64,000 bases of DNA, taken from NCBI GenBank assembly GCA_945874665.1, contig CAMCHJ010000007.1:1-64000 (forward strand), written 5' to 3'. A model generated the notes under the pieces. The model did not search any database. It saw nothing but the letters and a program-made list of their open reading frames with translations, and had not been told where the DNA came from. Position 1 is the stretch's first letter; each line of letters starts with the position of its first letter. Of this stretch, positions 1-11,473 are shown piece by piece. The DNA is from Chitinophaga pinensis. Its GTDB lineage: Bacteria; Bacteroidota; Bacteroidia; UBA7662. The position numbers and the translations under genes are program-made.

Positions 1-1040
1 CAAACAATGGGATTATTGAAGCTCTCGAGCGCGTACCAAGTACTGTTTACGTTGGTAGCCTTGCTGTCGTTTACATACTCCACGCCTTTGATGGTCGCCA
101 CGGCTTCGAGGCGGTGCTCTACTTGTTCGAAGCTGCTGAGACTGTCGCGGATGGCCTCTTTACGGATGTCGTACAGTTTGGCGGGTACACTGGCGGCCAT
201 GGCGTTATACGCATTGTGGCGGCCCTTGAGCGAAAGTTCATCGAATGGCACTGTCATGGTATCTTGGTTTATGCTTATGATCATGTTGTTGTCTTGTTTC
301 CAAGCCCCTTCCTCCAAAATGTGCTGGAGAGAAAAGGCAATTTTGCGCGCTTTGACGCTGGCGCCTGCGAGCGCTTGGGTAGTGATGGGATCGTCGGCGC
401 AGTACACGAGCACTTGGTCGGGACCCATATTCTGAACAATCCGAAGCTTGGAGGCTACGTAGTTTTCGAGTTGATAGTCGTAACGATCGAGGTGGTCTGG
501 GGTAATGTTGGTGAGCACGCCCACGTCCAAACGGGTGTTGAACATGCCGTCGAGCTGAAAGCTGCTGATCTCGAGGATGTAGTAATCGAAATCTTGCTCA
601 GCTACCTGTCGTGCAAAACTTTTGCCGATGTTGCCTGCCAAGCCAACTTTGAGTCCCGCCTGCTGAAACAAATGGTACGTTAGCAGCGTGGTGGTGGTTT
701 TGCCATTGGTGCCCGTTATCCCGATAAGTTTGGCGCTGGTATGACGCGCGGCATACTCAATTTCGTTGATCACCGGAATGCCCTTAAGCTTCAAGCGCTG
801 GATGAGTGGGGTGGTGTCGGGAATGCCCGGACTTTTCACCACCTCATCGGCGTTTAAAATCAGTGCCTCGGTGTGGCCGCCCTGCTCCCAAGCCACGCCT
901 AGGGCGTTAAGCTCGGCTGCAACGGCTGGCTTCACAGTGCCGCTATCGCTCACAAATACTTCCGCACCCAGCTTTTTAGCCAGTACCGCTGTACCTGTGC
1001 CGCTTTCGCCAGCGCCTAATATGACAATCCGAGGCTGCAT
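1..1040 (-). CDS. murD: UDP-N-acetylmuramoylalanine--D-glutamate ligase, 3' part cut by window edge
   Basis: Reverse strand from 1040 reads MQPRIVILGAGESGTGTAVLAKKLGAEVFVS..., followed by a GTNGKTT-type Mur ligase P-loop; adjacent to mraY and murE. Confidence 0.9.
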   Translation of the reverse strand, partial: MQPRIVILGAGESGTGTAVLAKKLGAEVFVSDSGTVKPAVAAELNALGVAWEQGGHTEALILNADEVVKSPGIPDTTPLIQRLKLKGIPVINEIEYAARHTSAKLIGITGTNGKTTTTLLTYHLFQQAGLKVGLAGNIGKSFARQVAEQDFDYYILEISSFQLDGMFNTRLDVGVLTNITPDHLDRYDYQLENYVASKLRIVQNMGPDQVLVYCADDPITTQALAGASVKARKIAFSLQHILEEGAWKQDNNMIISINQDTMTVPFDELSLKGRHNAYNAMAASVPAKLYDIRKEAIRDSLSSFEQVEHRLEAVATIKGVEYVNDSKATNVNSTWYALESFNNPIV

Positions 1041-1041
1041 T

Positions 1042-2178
1042 TTATCTGAGTTTCAACAAAGCGAGGGTTACGATCACTAAAAGGATGGCGATGATCCAAA
1101 AACGGGTGACAATTTTTGGCTCGGGAATGCCACCGAGTTCAAAATGGTGGTGCACGGGCGACATGCGGAACACCCGCCGGCCTTCCCCGTACTTTTTCTT
1201 AGTGTATTTGAAATAGCCTACTTGGATGATTACGGAGAGACTTTCGACGAAGAAAATGCCGCAAAGTATGGGCAATAGCAATTCCATTTTAATGATGATG
1301 GCTACCGCTGCCAAGGCACCGCCGAGGGCCAACGAGCCGGTATCTCCCATAAAAACCTGCGCCGGAAAACTGTTGTACCAGATGAAGCCGATGCAAGCAC
1401 CCACCAAAGCCGCCAAGAACACCACCACTTCGCCACTCAGCGGCACGTACAGGATGTTGAGGTATTTGGCTAAAATGGTGTTACCGCTCATGTAAGCGAG
1501 GATACCGAGACCGGTACCTACTACTGCCGATACACCTGCAGCCAAACCATCAATGCCATCGGTGAGGTTCACCGAATTGGTTACCGCAGTGACGATAAAA
1601 ATGATGATGAGGAAATAAATGACCCAGGCCAACTCGGGCGTTGGGGCCAAATTACCATAATTGAGGAGGGTTTTGCCAATGGGCAGGTTGGTGAGCAGGG
1701 CTATTTGCTGTACATCGGGGTGCAAAAAGAGGGTGGCGGCAATGATGATGCCCAAGCCAATTTGGCCGATGATTTTGAACTGCGAGCGAAGACCTTGTTT
1801 GTTCTTTTTGAACACTTTAATGTAGTCGTCGGTGAGGCCGATGGCACCCATCCAGAGGGTCGAAAGCACCATCACCATCACGTACACATTTTCGAGCTTG
1901 GCCACAAGGAGGGTGGGAATCAAAATCGAGATGATGATGATGATACCACCCATGGTTGGCGTGCCTTTTTTGCTGAAATGGCTCTCGGGACCCACAGTGC
2001 GAATGGTTTCGCCAATTTGTTTCGCCTTGAGGAAGTTGATGATGCGCTTGCCGATGAACAAACTGATGAGCAAGCTCAACAGCGCTGCGAGCGAAGCGCG
2101 GAAAGTGATGTACTGGAACACCCCGGCGCCTGCCAGGTCGTAGTATTTATCGAGGTAATCGAATAGATAGTATAACAT
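1042..2178 (-). CDS. mraY: phospho-N-acetylmuramoyl-pentapeptide-transferase
   Basis: Protein has MraY hallmarks ([37 protein letters not shown]); dcw context. Confidence 0.97.
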   Translation of the reverse strand: MLYYLFDYLDKYYDLAGAGVFQYITFRASLAALLSLLISLFIGKRIINFLKAKQIGETIRTVGPESHFSKKGTPTMGGIIIIISILIPTLLVAKLENVYVMVMVLSTLWMGAIGLTDDYIKVFKKNKQGLRSQFKIIGQIGLGIIIAATLFLHPDVQQIALLTNLPIGKTLLNYGNLAPTPELAWVIYFLIIIFIVTAVTNSVNLTDGIDGLAAGVSAVVGTGLGILAYMSGNTILAKYLNILYVPLSGEVVVFLAALVGACIGFIWYNSFPAQVFMGDTGSLALGGALAAVAIIIKMELLLPILCGIFFVESLSVIIQVGYFKYTKKKYGEGRRVFRMSPVHHHFELGGIPEPKIVTRFWIIAILLVIVTLALLKLR

Positions 2179-2180
2179 GC

Positions 2181-3638
2181 TTAGAGGCTTTCAAAGTTTT
2201 TGAGGAGTTGTTCTTTATCGTCGAAGTGCTGGCGGGTACCGGCTATTTCTTGGTAGGTTTCATGTCCTTTGCCGGCCACCAAAATGATGTCACCCGGCTG
2301 TGCAAGCATGCAAGCAGCTTGAATGGCCTCTGCACGGTCGCTGATACGAATGGTGCGAAGCTTGTGCTCGAGTGTGAGGCCGGCCATCATTTCGTCGAGA
2401 ATGGTCTCCGGATTTTCACTGCGAGGGTTATCGCTCGTTAGGATGGCTTTGTCGCTGAGTTGAGCAGCCAGGGCGGCCATTACCGGGCGCTTGGTGCGGT
2501 CGCGATCGCCGCCGCAGCCTACCACGGTAATGATGCGTTCGTTGCCCGAGCGGATATCGCGGATGGTGTTGAGCACATTTTGGAGGGCATCAGGGGTGTG
2601 GGCGTAGTCTACAATACCGGTAACCTGGCGGGCGGAACGCACGTAGTCGAACCGGCCACTCGGGGCACTGAGGGCGCTGAGGGCCGTAAGGACTTCTGTT
2701 TTATCTTCACCCAATGCCATGGCCGCACCATAAGTGGCTAGCAAATTATAGGCATTAAAACTGCCGATCAAAGTGCTGTGGAAGTCGGTGCCATCGAGCA
2801 GCAGCTGCAAACCGGCAAAATTGTTTTCAAGTATTTTGGCACGCAAATCAGCATCGTTGCGCAATGCGTAGGTCTGTACTTTGGCGCGGGTGTTCTGCGC
2901 CATCACCAAGCCGTTTTTATCGTCGCGGTTTACCAAAGCAGTGGCGCCGGCAGGGAGACGGTCGAAAAACGACTTCTTCGCATGGATGTAATTGTCGAAA
3001 GTGCCATGGTAGTCGAGGTGGTCGTGGGTAATGTTGCTAAAAATACCCACCGCAAAAGTCAAGCCTTCGATGCGGTGCTGGTGTGCAGCATGCGAGCTTA
3101 CTTCCATAAATGCGTGACTGCAACCAGCTGTTACCATCTCCGCCAGCAAAGCATTGAGGGTTACAGCATCGGGTGTGGTGTGGGTAGCGTCGAGCACCAC
3201 TTTACCAATGCGGTTGCCTACGGTGCTGAGCATTCCGCAAGGATAACCCAACTGGGTAAAAAGGGTGAAGAGCAGGTTTACCACAGTGGTTTTACCGTTG
3301 GTACCGGTAATGCCTACCAGTTTGAGCTGCTCAGAAGGATTGTCATAAAAGTTGCTGGCCATCCAACCCAAGGCTTTGTGGGCGTCGGCCACGCGTACAT
3401 AGGTAACGCCTGCTTGTCGAGCTGCTGGTAACTCCTCGCATACAATTACCTCAGCACCTAAATCGAGGGCCTTGGCTATAAACTGGTGTCCATCAACCAC
3501 ACTGCCGCGCACCGCTACAAAAGCCGCACCCGGCACCACTTTGCGGGAGTCGAGGGCCACCGCACTGATACTGCGGTCGGTAGTGCCGTGTATTTCTACG
3601 GCGCCGGCTTTGTACAATATGTCGCGTAATAACTGCAT
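2181..3638 (-). CDS. murE: UDP-N-acetylmuramoyl-L-alanyl-D-glutamate--2,6-diaminopimelate ligase
   Basis: [30 protein letters not shown] motifs; dcw context. Confidence 0.96.
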   Translation of the reverse strand: MQLLRDILYKAGAVEIHGTTDRSISAVALDSRKVVPGAAFVAVRGSVVDGHQFIAKALDLGAEVIVCEELPAARQAGVTYVRVADAHKALGWMASNFYDNPSEQLKLVGITGTNGKTTVVNLLFTLFTQLGYPCGMLSTVGNRIGKVVLDATHTTPDAVTLNALLAEMVTAGCSHAFMEVSSHAAHQHRIEGLTFAVGIFSNITHDHLDYHGTFDNYIHAKKSFFDRLPAGATALVNRDDKNGLVMAQNTRAKVQTYALRNDADLRAKILENNFAGLQLLLDGTDFHSTLIGSFNAYNLLATYGAAMALGEDKTEVLTALSALSAPSGRFDYVRSARQVTGIVDYAHTPDALQNVLNTIRDIRSGNERIITVVGCGGDRDRTKRPVMAALAAQLSDKAILTSDNPRSENPETILDEMMAGLTLEHKLRTIRISDRAEAIQAACMLAQPGDIILVAGKGHETYQEIAGTRQHFDDKEQLLKNFESL

Positions 3639-5737
3639 CAGCTGAGTTCTATGATTATTTGTTGGTTCTTTTGGTGCTTTGAGCCGGCTTTGAGACTTTG
3701 GCGGATTACTTTGCCGCGACCAACAGGTACCACTCGCAAGCCAGCATTTTCGAGTAAAAAGAGGGCGTCTTTTAAGCCCATGCCAGTGACCTCAGGCACA
3801 ACAGTGCTTACAATTTTGAGTTCGGCAAGCTTCAAGCTATCGCTGCTTTGGCCCTGCATCCACTCCCCTTCTGAGCCACCGCTGTAGTTGATGTTGAGCT
3901 CGCGTAAAACCAGTTCTGACTCATCCCAACGGCCATTCTTAAGCTCTATGTGTGTTTTAGGCGCACGCTTTTTGTTGCGTTCTTCTAAATAAGGACTGAT
4001 GTGCGAGGCATACACTTTATCGGCAATCTCTTTAAACACGGGGCCCGCCACCGTTCCGCCGTAGTAAACGCCCTGTGTAGGATTGGCCACCACCACAATC
4101 ACGCTGTAACGAGGCGCGTCGGCAGGAAAGTAACCGGCAAAAGATGCCCGATATTTGATTTTACCTTTATAGCCCGCACTGTTGTCGGCAATCAAGGCCG
4201 TACCTGTTTTACCTGCAGCTTTGTATTGTTTGCCTTGTAGATTTTTGCCAGTACCTTTCTCCACTACCAAAGCCAATAGCGCCTGCGCTTGCTCAATGGT
4301 GCTTTTGCTGGCAATGCTGCTTTTCATCACTTGGGGCTCGTAACGCTTGCGGATATCGCCATATTCGCGAATTTCCTGTACTAAATAGGGCCGCATCATG
4401 GTGCCATTATTGGCCACAGCATTGTAGAACGCAAGGGTTTGCAACGGACTCAAACGTAATTCATAACCTACACTCATCCACGGCAGGGTTACACCACTCC
4501 AACCTTTTCCCTTGGGGTCCTTAATAACCGACTTGCCTTCTCCCGTAATTTCAATGCCTGTGAGTTCGCCTAAACCGAGTTTACGGATGCCTTCTACGAA
4601 CACTTGAGGACTGCTACCGTATAGGTTGGTAATGATTTTACTCATGCCAACATTTGAGCTGATGGCGAAGAGATCAGCAACGCTCATGTTATTATAACCA
4701 TGCTTTTCGGAGTCGCGCATGATCCGGTCATAAAATCTAAAAGTGCCCTTTTCGAGGTCTACCGAGTCTGTGAGTTTTACATCACCGCGCTCTAAAGCCA
4801 CCATGATGCTGGCGAGTTTAAACGTAGAGCCAGGCTCTGCACTTTCGCCAATGGCGTAGTTGTATTTTTCATAGTACACGCCGCCTTCGGCATCGCGCCC
4901 CAAATTGGCAATGGCTTTGATTTGACCCGTAGCCACTTCCATAACGATGGCACAACCGTGGTCGGCCTGGTTGCGCTCTAAAGTACGCAGCAAAGCAGCC
5001 TCCGTTACGTCCTGTATGTTGATATCGATGGTGGTAACGATGTCATTGCCATCACGCGGTTCAATTTCGTCGCGGTCGTTGATGGGCATCCAAACGCCGC
5101 CAGCAATCTTTTGCATGAGGCGCTTGCCGCCTACGCCCGCTAACTGGTCGTTGAAAGCCCCTTCCAAACCCACCGGCGCCACACCGGAAATGGCGTAACC
5201 GATGGTGCGCTTGGCGAGGTGACGGAATGGCATTTCTCTTTTGGTTTTTTGCTCTACAACCAAGCCTCCTGTGTATCTGCCTAAATTAAAGATGGGCAGC
5301 TTTTTAACGGCTTGCAGTTGCTGATAGTCGATGTTGCGATTCAAGAGGAAATTACGCTTGCCAGCACGACGGGCTTCCCGGATTTTACGGGCGTATTCAC
5401 GGGGACTGTAATCGCCAAAAATGCGACTGAGACCTTGGGCGAGCGAATCTACTTTGCTTTCGAAGAGGTCGTTGGTGAGCCCATCTACCTTGGTGTCCAT
5501 GCGCAAGTCATAAATGGGTACCGAGGTGGCGAGCAGACTCCCGTCAGCGGCATAAATATTGCCCCGTACTGCCTCAATGTTGCGGTAGGCAGTGGTTAAA
5601 CTGTCGGCCATATCGCGGTAATACGCCCCTTGTACGGTCTGGATGCGCACGGCCTGTGACAATATGCCCAGTCCCAGCAGCACCATCAGCCCAAAGGAGA
5701 TGTAAATACGGGTTACGATATCTTTTTTAACGCTCAT
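3638..5737 (-). CDS. ftsI: Division-type transpeptidase (penicillin-binding protein, FtsI/Spo VD-like) with C-terminal PASTA domain
   Basis: STFK, SSN and KTGTA transpeptidase motifs; C-terminal VPEVTGMGLKDALFLLENAGLRV PASTA-like segment; dcw context. Confidence 0.93.
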   Translation of the reverse strand: MSVKKDIVTRIYISFGLMVLLGLGILSQAVRIQTVQGAYYRDMADSLTTAYRNIEAVRGNIYAADGSLLATSVPIYDLRMDTKVDGLTNDLFESKVDSLAQGLSRIFGDYSPREYARKIREARRAGKRNFLLNRNIDYQQLQAVKKLPIFNLGRYTGGLVVEQKTKREMPFRHLAKRTIGYAISGVAPVGLEGAFNDQLAGVGGKRLMQKIAGGVWMPINDRDEIEPRDGNDIVTTIDINIQDVTEAALLRTLERNQADHGCAIVMEVATGQIKAIANLGRDAEGGVYYEKYNYAIGESAEPGSTFKLASIMVALERGDVKLTDSVDLEKGTFRFYDRIMRDSEKHGYNNMSVADLFAISSNVGMSKIITNLYGSSPQVFVEGIRKLGLGELTGIEITGEGKSVIKDPKGKGWSGVTLPWMSVGYELRLSPLQTLAFYNAVANNGTMMRPYLVQEIREYGDIRKRYEPQVMKSSIASKSTIEQAQALLALVVEKGTGKNLQGKQYKAAGKTGTALIADNSAGYKGKIKYRASFAGYFPADAPRYSVIVVVANPTQGVYYGGTVAGPVFKEIADKVYASHISPYLEERNKKRAPKTHIELKNGRWDESELVLRELNINYSGGSEGEWMQGQSSDSLKLAELKIVSTVVPEVTGMGLKDALFLLENAGLRVVPVGRGKVIRQSLKAGSKHQKNQQIIIELS

Positions 5738-6120
5738 CAGTCGATGTATATCTTTTTCGGTGCCGAGCTCAATTCCAGGAGTCCTGCTACTTCTACTCTT
5801 TTAGCCACTTCACTTTGCTTGCTGAGGTACATGAGTTCACTTTTGAGGGTGATGTATTCGGCGCGCAGGTCTTTCATTTCGTATTCTAACTTGTTGATTT
5901 TGCGGATGCGCTTTTCAACAGTGTGGGCGTTAGCGATGTAGAGCAAGGTTAAACAGCTGCAAAAAAGCACGAAGGGGAGGTTTTTGACGACCTGCTCAGA
6001 ATTCAAATAGTTCTCTGGATCGAACAACCGAAAGAGGTTGAAGCTACGCCTAGGCTCGCTGCTCGCGCTGGCTTTTTCGGTGGCGCGGGGCTCGTTTTGG
6101 GGGCGTGGCGTGTTGATCAT
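5737..6120 (-). CDS. FtsL-like cell division protein
   Basis: Small protein with one TM segment and a coiled-coil, between ftsI and rsmH. Confidence 0.75.
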   Translation of the reverse strand: MINTPRPQNEPRATEKASASSEPRRSFNLFRLFDPENYLNSEQVVKNLPFVLFCSCLTLLYIANAHTVEKRIRKINKLEYEMKDLRAEYITLKSELMYLSKQSEVAKRVEVAGLLELSSAPKKIYID

Positions 6121-7028
6121 GCTCTTCGCACTCCTATCCTTAATTTAGCACTGCGAGAGCGCGGGTTCAGCGCCTGCTCTTGTTCATTGGCAATGATGGC
6201 GCGCCCGTTCAACGGATCAAAATCGCGCAAATCGTTGCCATAAAAATCTTTTTCAATGTTGCCCTCTAGGTTGCCTTGCTTTACTAGATGTTTCACCAAA
6301 CGGTCTTCTAGCGAATGGTAGCTCATCACCACCAGCCGGCCTTGCGGCTTCAATACTTCTGCGCACTGCAGCAAAAAGGCCTCAAGTGCAGCCATTTCTT
6401 CATTGAGCTCAATGCGGATGGCTTGAAAAATTTTAGCGAAGAACTTAGCAGGCTTGTCAGCCCCCATAGCAGGAGCCACTGCTTGCTTGAGTTGCTCGAT
6501 GGTATCGAGTGGACCGCGGGTTCGTGCCAACACAATGAGCTTGGCCACTCGTCCGGCATTGGTAAGCTCGCCGTAAAGGCGCAAAATGTGCTTGAGCTGC
6601 TGCTCATCGTATTCATTTACCAGGTGCCACGCACTTTTTTCGGTGCGGGTATCCATGCGCATGTCGAGCTGGGCATCAAACCGAAAGCTAAAACCACGTT
6701 CAGCTTCGTCGAATTGATGCGAGCTCACGCCCAAATCCGCCAAAATACCATCTACTGGCAAGGCGCCGTTCAATCGCAAAAAACGCTTGAGGTAGCGAAA
6801 GTTGGCATCCACAAAAATAAAGCGCTCATCCTGGGGGAGATGAGCTTGTACGTCTGGATCCTGGTCGAAGGCGAGGAGGCGGCCGTTTGGACCGAGGCGC
6901 TCGAGGATGGCCCGGCTGTGGCCGCCGCCACCAAAGGTTACATCTACATACGTGCCGTTGGGGTTGATGGCGAGTCCGTCAAGACATTCGCTAAGCATCA
7001 CCGGCAAGTGGTAGGCTTGGTCGGTCAT
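6117..7028 (-). CDS. rsmH: 16S rRNA (cytosine(1402)-N(4))-methyltransferase
   Basis: HLPVMLSECLDGL, DVTFGGGGHSRAIL, DLGVSSHQFD, SYHSLEDRLVK motifs. Confidence 0.96.
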   Translation of the reverse strand: MTDQAYHLPVMLSECLDGLAINPNGTYVDVTFGGGGHSRAILERLGPNGRLLAFDQDPDVQAHLPQDERFIFVDANFRYLKRFLRLNGALPVDGILADLGVSSHQFDEAERGFSFRFDAQLDMRMDTRTEKSAWHLVNEYDEQQLKHILRLYGELTNAGRVAKLIVLARTRGPLDTIEQLKQAVAPAMGADKPAKFFAKIFQAIRIELNEEMAALEAFLLQCAEVLKPQGRLVVMSYHSLEDRLVKHLVKQGNLEGNIEKDFYGNDLRDFDPLNGRAIIANEQEQALNPRSRSAKLRIGVRRA

Positions 7029-7528
7029 TAAATCCGACCTCCCATTACCTTTTCGGCCAAGGCTGAGAAATCGGCCGGCTCGTTATCCATGGCTGCAGCA
7101 TGCAATTGCTTCGACCAAACTTCGATGTTGTTGAGATTACCTGAAAGCACGATGTCTTTTTCAATAGCAGCGTACTCTTGTAGCGACTTTGGCAGGAGGA
7201 TGCGGTTGGCGCCGTCGAGCTCCACAGGGGTAGCACCACGCAAAAAGTAGCGCACAAATTCGCGGTTTTCTTTTACGTAAGGATTGAGCTTGTTGAGTTC
7301 GGCTACAATCACCTCCCACTCATTGGCGGGGTAGAGCACCAAGTTTTTTTCGAACCCCCTATTGAGCACAAGTCTACCTGCTGCCGCTGCGGGCAACTGG
7401 CGCATCAAGCCTGCTGGCATCACCAGGCGGGCTTTTGCGTCGAGCTTGATTTCGTATTCTCCAAGGAATTGGGTCACAATTAGGTCTTTTACAAGCACTA
7501 AGGTACAAAGAATTCCACATTCCCCCAC
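7028..7528 (-). CDS. mraZ: Transcriptional regulator MraZ (true start probably internal, e.g. GTG near 7477)
   Basis: FLGEYEIKLDAKARLVMPAGL and second AbrB-like repeat; first gene of dcw cluster. Confidence 0.92.
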   Translation of the reverse strand: MGECGILCTLVLVKDLIVTQFLGEYEIKLDAKARLVMPAGLMRQLPAAAAGRLVLNRGFEKNLVLYPANEWEVIVAELNKLNPYVKENREFVRYFLRGATPVELDGANRILLPKSLQEYAAIEKDIVLSGNLNNIEVWSKQLHAAAMDNEPADFSALAEKVMGGRI

Positions 7529-7805
7529 TTTCTCCCACTAACAAACATCCTGTTTTTATCCACAGCACTATTGCACAAGATAAAATTGCCTTTAATGGCT
7601 GTATTATGCTATTTTGAAGAAAGGAACAGGAGGCCCTTGGTGCATCAGAAGGATGGATGGATGGCGGTAAAGTCTGCACTAAGCCATCCAAAGCGCCTCA
7701 AAAAGGGGTGATTTTGAGAGTTAGTTCAAAAGGTGGGATAAAGTGGAGGGATTTGAGCAGCATTTCCTCCCTCCTTGCTTAGTTTTAATCGAAAAGGGTC
7801 ATAAA

Positions 7806-7836
7806 AAGCCCCAATACTTGGTAAGCATTGGGGCCT
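7806..7836 (-). terminator. Hairpin GGCCCCAATGC...GTATTGGGGC followed by T-run on minus strand
   Basis: Inverted repeat gccccaat/attggggc with TTTTTA after the stem on the minus strand. Confidence 0.6.
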
Positions 7837-8011
7837 TCAAAGCTGAACCAAAAAGAAGTAAGGCTATCCCACACCTATTAAATCAATAATTCACAATAGA
7901 ACTTCGCTATGGAATTCATGCCACTTCAATGCGCATCGGCTTGATTTTATCATTAATACCGATTAACGTTACTAAGGTCTAAAGCAAGTAATAAATTCAT
8001 CAAAACCAAAA

Positions 8012-8164
8012 AAAGGAAAACGTGTCCCAAATCTTACATCCGAGATTGGAAATCAGAAATCCTAAATCTCCTTGTTTGAACAAAAAAAGACCGCTTCCCC
8101 AAAGGAAAACGGCCCCAAATCTTAAATCCGAGATCGGAAATCAGAAATCCTAAATCTCCTTGTT
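8012..8164. repeat. Two near-identical direct repeats of about 65 nt (8012-8077 and 8101-8164) flanking a terminator-like hairpin
   Basis: aaaggaaaacg..cccaaatcttaCatccgagatTggaaatcagaaatcctaaatctccttgttt appears twice with few differences. Confidence 0.85.
8082..8112 (-). terminator. Rho-independent terminator downstream of pgk
   Basis: Minus strand CCGTTTTCC-loop-GGGGAAGCGG followed by TCTTTTTTTG. Confidence 0.65.
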
Positions 8165-9358
8165 TTAAAATCCAAGCGCCGCCACACCCGGCAATTCCTT
8201 GCCTTCCATGTATTCGAGCAAAGCACCACCGCCAGTACTTACATAACTCACCTGCTTGGCCAAACCAAATTGGTTAATGGCTGCCGCGGAGTCGCCCCCG
8301 CCAATGAGTGAAAAAGCACCCTTATTAGTAGCCGCCACGATGGCTTCAGCCACTGCTTTGGTACCAGCCTCAAACTTCGGCATTTCAAAAACGCCGGCTG
8401 GACCGTTCCACAATATCGTTTTGCTGTTGGCAATTACTTCGGTGAATTGTGCAATGGCCTTCGGACCCAAATCGAGCCCCATCCAACCTGCTTCAATGGC
8501 TGTATTATCAGCCACCTTGGTATTGGCATCGTTCGAAAATGCATCTGCGACCACCGAATCAACAGGAAGCACCAGATTGACCCCCTTGGCCTTGGCTTTT
8601 TCGATGAGTTGCAGGGCTAACTCGAGCTTATCATCTTCACAAAGTGAATTACCGATGCTGCCGCCCATGGCCTTAAAGAAAGTAAACACCATGCCACCAC
8701 CAATCAACAGGTTATCAACCCGGTCGAGCAGATTTTCGATGATCATGATTTTGTCTGACACCTTAGCACCCCCCATAATGGCGGTAAAAGGACGTTCGGC
8801 ATGTTTAATTACTTTGTCGGCATTGGTCAACTCAGCCGCCATCAAATACCCCGCCGCTTTGTTATTGCCAAAAAAGCGGGCCATCGTGGCTGTGCTGGCG
8901 TGCTCCCGGTGCGCGGTACCAAAGGCATCGTTCACATAAAAATCGCCATGCTTGGCCAATTGTTCGGCAAAGACCACGTCACCTTTTTCTTCTTGATTGT
9001 AAAAACGTACGTTTTCGAGCAAAAGCACTTCGCCTGGTTGCAAAGCCGCCGACATAGCAAAGGCTTCGTCGCTAATGCAGTCGTTTACAAACTTCACCGT
9101 TAAACCCAGCAGCGCGCTGCAGGTAGCAACGGTGTGGCGGAGTGAGTATTTGTCTTCAGGCCCCTCTTTCGGGCGACCCAAATGCGACATCAACACCACC
9201 GATCCACCATCTCCCAAAATCTTTTGGATGCTGGGTACAGCTGCACGGATGCGGGTATCGTCGGTTACCTCACGGCTTTCTTTGTGGAGGGGCACGTTAA
9301 AATCAACGCGCATGACCACTTTTTTACCGTGAAAGTTTACATCATCAATGCTTTTCAT
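8165..9358 (-). CDS. pgk: Phosphoglycerate kinase
   Basis: [32 protein letters not shown] motifs; start set at MKSIDD because the longer ORF start would overlap gap. Confidence 0.96.
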   Translation of the reverse strand: MKSIDDVNFHGKKVVMRVDFNVPLHKESREVTDDTRIRAAVPSIQKILGDGGSVVLMSHLGRPKEGPEDKYSLRHTVATCSALLGLTVKFVNDCISDEAFAMSAALQPGEVLLLENVRFYNQEEKGDVVFAEQLAKHGDFYVNDAFGTAHREHASTATMARFFGNNKAAGYLMAAELTNADKVIKHAERPFTAIMGGAKVSDKIMIIENLLDRVDNLLIGGGMVFTFFKAMGGSIGNSLCEDDKLELALQLIEKAKAKGVNLVLPVDSVVADAFSNDANTKVADNTAIEAGWMGLDLGPKAIAQFTEVIANSKTILWNGPAGVFEMPKFEAGTKAVAEAIVAATNKGAFSLIGGGDSAAAINQFGLAKQVSYVSTGGGALLEYMEGKELPGVAALGF

Positions 9359-9362
9359 CGGC

Positions 9363-10361
9363 TTACATTTGGCCAACGCGGGCAGCCAAATCAGCGATAC
9401 GCGCGCTGTAACCAGCTTCGTTGTCGTACCAACCTACCACCTTCACGGTCTGGCCAATCATCATGGTCAAGTCGCTATCAAAAATACAGCTGTGGCGGTT
9501 GCCTACAATATCAATCGATACAATCGGATCAATTTCGTAGTGGAGTACGCCTTTCATCGGGCCTTCGGCAGCGGCTTTAAAAGCAGCATTTACCTCTGCA
9601 ACAGTAGCTGGCTTTTTGAGTATGGCAGTGAAATCGGTTACCGAACCGTCAGGAATAGGTACGCGCATGGCGTTTCCATTGAGTTTGCCTTTCAAATGCG
9701 GCATCACCAAGCCCACGGCTTTGGCGGCACCAGTTGAGGTAGGCACAATGCTGTAAGCAGCAGCGCGGGCACGACGCAAATCTTGGTGCGGCGCATCCTG
9801 CAAGTTTTGGTCGGCTGTATAGGCATGGATGGTGGTCATGAAGCCACTTTCGATGCCCCAGTTGTCGTCGAGCACTTTCACCATCGGCGCAAGGCAATTA
9901 GTAGTACAGCTGGCATTCGAAAGTATGGTTTCACTGCCATCAAGCTGGTTGTCATTAACACCCAATACAATGGTTTTTAGGTCGCCAGTAGCGGGTGCAC
10001 TGATCACTACTTTGCGGGCACCTGCCTGCAGGTGGGCCGAAGCAGTATCCTTATCGGTAAAGCGACCGGTCGATTCAATCACTACGTCGATGCCCAGGCT
10101 GCCCCATGGCAAAGCCGCTGGATTGCGCTCAGCGTAAATCTTAATTTTATGTCCGTTAACAATGATGCCATCCTCGTCGTTGCTCACAGTGCCATTAAAG
10201 CGGCCGTGTACCGAGTCGTATTTAAGGAGATGGGCCAAGGTTTTAGTATCGGTGAGGTCATTGATAGCCACAACTTCTACAGCCTCATTTTCGAGGAGGA
10301 ACTTGTACGCCAAGCGGCCAATGCGGCCAAATCCGTTAATCGCGATTTTGGTTTTTTTCAT
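9363..10361 (-). CDS. gap: Glyceraldehyde-3-phosphate dehydrogenase
   Basis: [32 protein letters not shown] motifs. Confidence 0.97.
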   Translation of the reverse strand: MKKTKIAINGFGRIGRLAYKFLLENEAVEVVAINDLTDTKTLAHLLKYDSVHGRFNGTVSNDEDGIIVNGHKIKIYAERNPAALPWGSLGIDVVIESTGRFTDKDTASAHLQAGARKVVISAPATGDLKTIVLGVNDNQLDGSETILSNASCTTNCLAPMVKVLDDNWGIESGFMTTIHAYTADQNLQDAPHQDLRRARAAAYSIVPTSTGAAKAVGLVMPHLKGKLNGNAMRVPIPDGSVTDFTAILKKPATVAEVNAAFKAAAEGPMKGVLHYEIDPIVSIDIVGNRHSCIFDSDLTMMIGQTVKVVGWYDNEAGYSARIADLAARVGQM

Positions 10362-10629
10362 GTTATAAGGATTAGTGCGAATTGCGGTGCAAAGATAAGC
10401 AAATCTGCACTAAAGCCTATGGGCTATTTAGCTTAGTATTGAAAGACACTTGAATACAATTTTGTATCAGGCTGTCAGCAAATTACCTCTTGCGGCATGG
10501 GTGCAATATTCCTGGAGATTGGTTTAAATTCCCCTAAAAACAAGAGCGCAATACGGCTTTTTTCATTTTTTTATCTCTACCCCTTGCAGATTTACACTTT
10601 CACCTTATCTTTGCACCCACATTAAAGAC

Positions 10630-10701
10630 GGCCCGTTCGTCTAGGGGTTAGGACGCCAGATTTTCATTCTGGTAGCAGGGGTTCGATTCCCCTACGGGCT
10701 A
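10630..10701 (+). tRNA. tRNA-Glu (anticodon TTC)
   Basis: Cloverleaf: GGCCCGT/ACGGGCT acceptor, CCAGATTTTCATTCTGG anticodon arm, AGGGGTTCGATTCCCCT T-arm. Confidence 0.97.
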
Positions 10702-10702
10702 C

Positions 10703-10735
10703 AAAAAAAGGCTGACAGCAATGTCAGCCTTTTTG
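10703..10735 (+). terminator. Rho-independent terminator after tRNA-Glu
   Basis: AAAAAGGCTGACAgcaaTGTCAGCCTTTTT. Confidence 0.88.
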
Positions 10736-10754
10736 ATTTTGTGCCAAGGTCGTT

Positions 10755-11312
10755 TTAAACTTTCACCAACCGCTTCAAATCAACCCGGCCCAATAAGTTT
10801 GAGGCTATGTTGCCACAAGCCCTGGCATCGCTCAAAGCCTCGTGGTGGTTAAGCGGTAACCGAAAATAATCAGCCACCGTGCTTAGCCGGTAGTTGGGCA
10901 GCACCAAAGCCTGCTTGCTGGCCTGCACCGTGCACATACGCCCAATCGTAGGCAAGGTGAGGTGGTTGGCCGCTAAGCAAGCCTTCAACACCCCAAAATC
11001 GAAAGGCATGTTGTGCGCCACCCAGGGCAACGACCATAAATCGCGCGCCACCTGCTCGTACACCTCGCGGAAAGTGGGCGCGTTGCGCACCTGCTCAGGA
11101 CCGATACCGTGGATGCCCGTATGCATAAAGCCAGGTACCATGGGCTTGATTAAGCTCACAAAATGCCGAGCTTCACGCCCTTCGTTAAAAACCACCAAAC
11201 CCAATTGACAAGCACTGGCTCGGCTGTTGTTGGCTGTTTCAAAATCGAATGCCACAAAATAACCTTGCGACAAGAGTTCGATGCTGTGTTCAGTGCGGGC
11301 GGCTGGACTCAC
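10755..11312 (-). CDS. DEDDh-family 3'-5' exonuclease (DNA polymerase III epsilon-like)
   Basis: FVAFDFETAN ... VAHNMPFDFGVL ... NHHEALSDARACG exonuclease motifs. Confidence 0.88.
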   Translation of the reverse strand: MSPAARTEHSIELLSQGYFVAFDFETANNSRASACQLGLVVFNEGREARHFVSLIKPMVPGFMHTGIHGIGPEQVRNAPTFREVYEQVARDLWSLPWVAHNMPFDFGVLKACLAANHLTLPTIGRMCTVQASKQALVLPNYRLSTVADYFRLPLNHHEALSDARACGNIASNLLGRVDLKRLVKV

Positions 11313-11473
11313 GGGCGGATCAATAAATCAATTAAAAACACTTGAAACCATTCTATAGCCGGCTTGATTCAGCTTGAAGCTCGCCTCAGATCTCCTAACC
11401 ATGTTTACATGCGTTTGGGCGCTGGTCGCAGGCACCAAACGGGGGAGGAATTGTGTTCTCATATGACCACGGT

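Noticed and set aside
3638-7028. Serial 1-4 nt gene overlaps in the dcw cluster
   Set aside because: Normal compact operon organisation for cell-wall/division genes, not a novel signal.
7374-7691. 105-aa minus-strand ORF overlapping mraZ 5' region
   Set aside because: Overlaps mraZ in another frame and the upstream non-coding region; no motif.
8012-8164. Possible CRISPR-like array
   Set aside because: Only two repeat copies, spacer forms a terminator hairpin, and no cas genes in the window.
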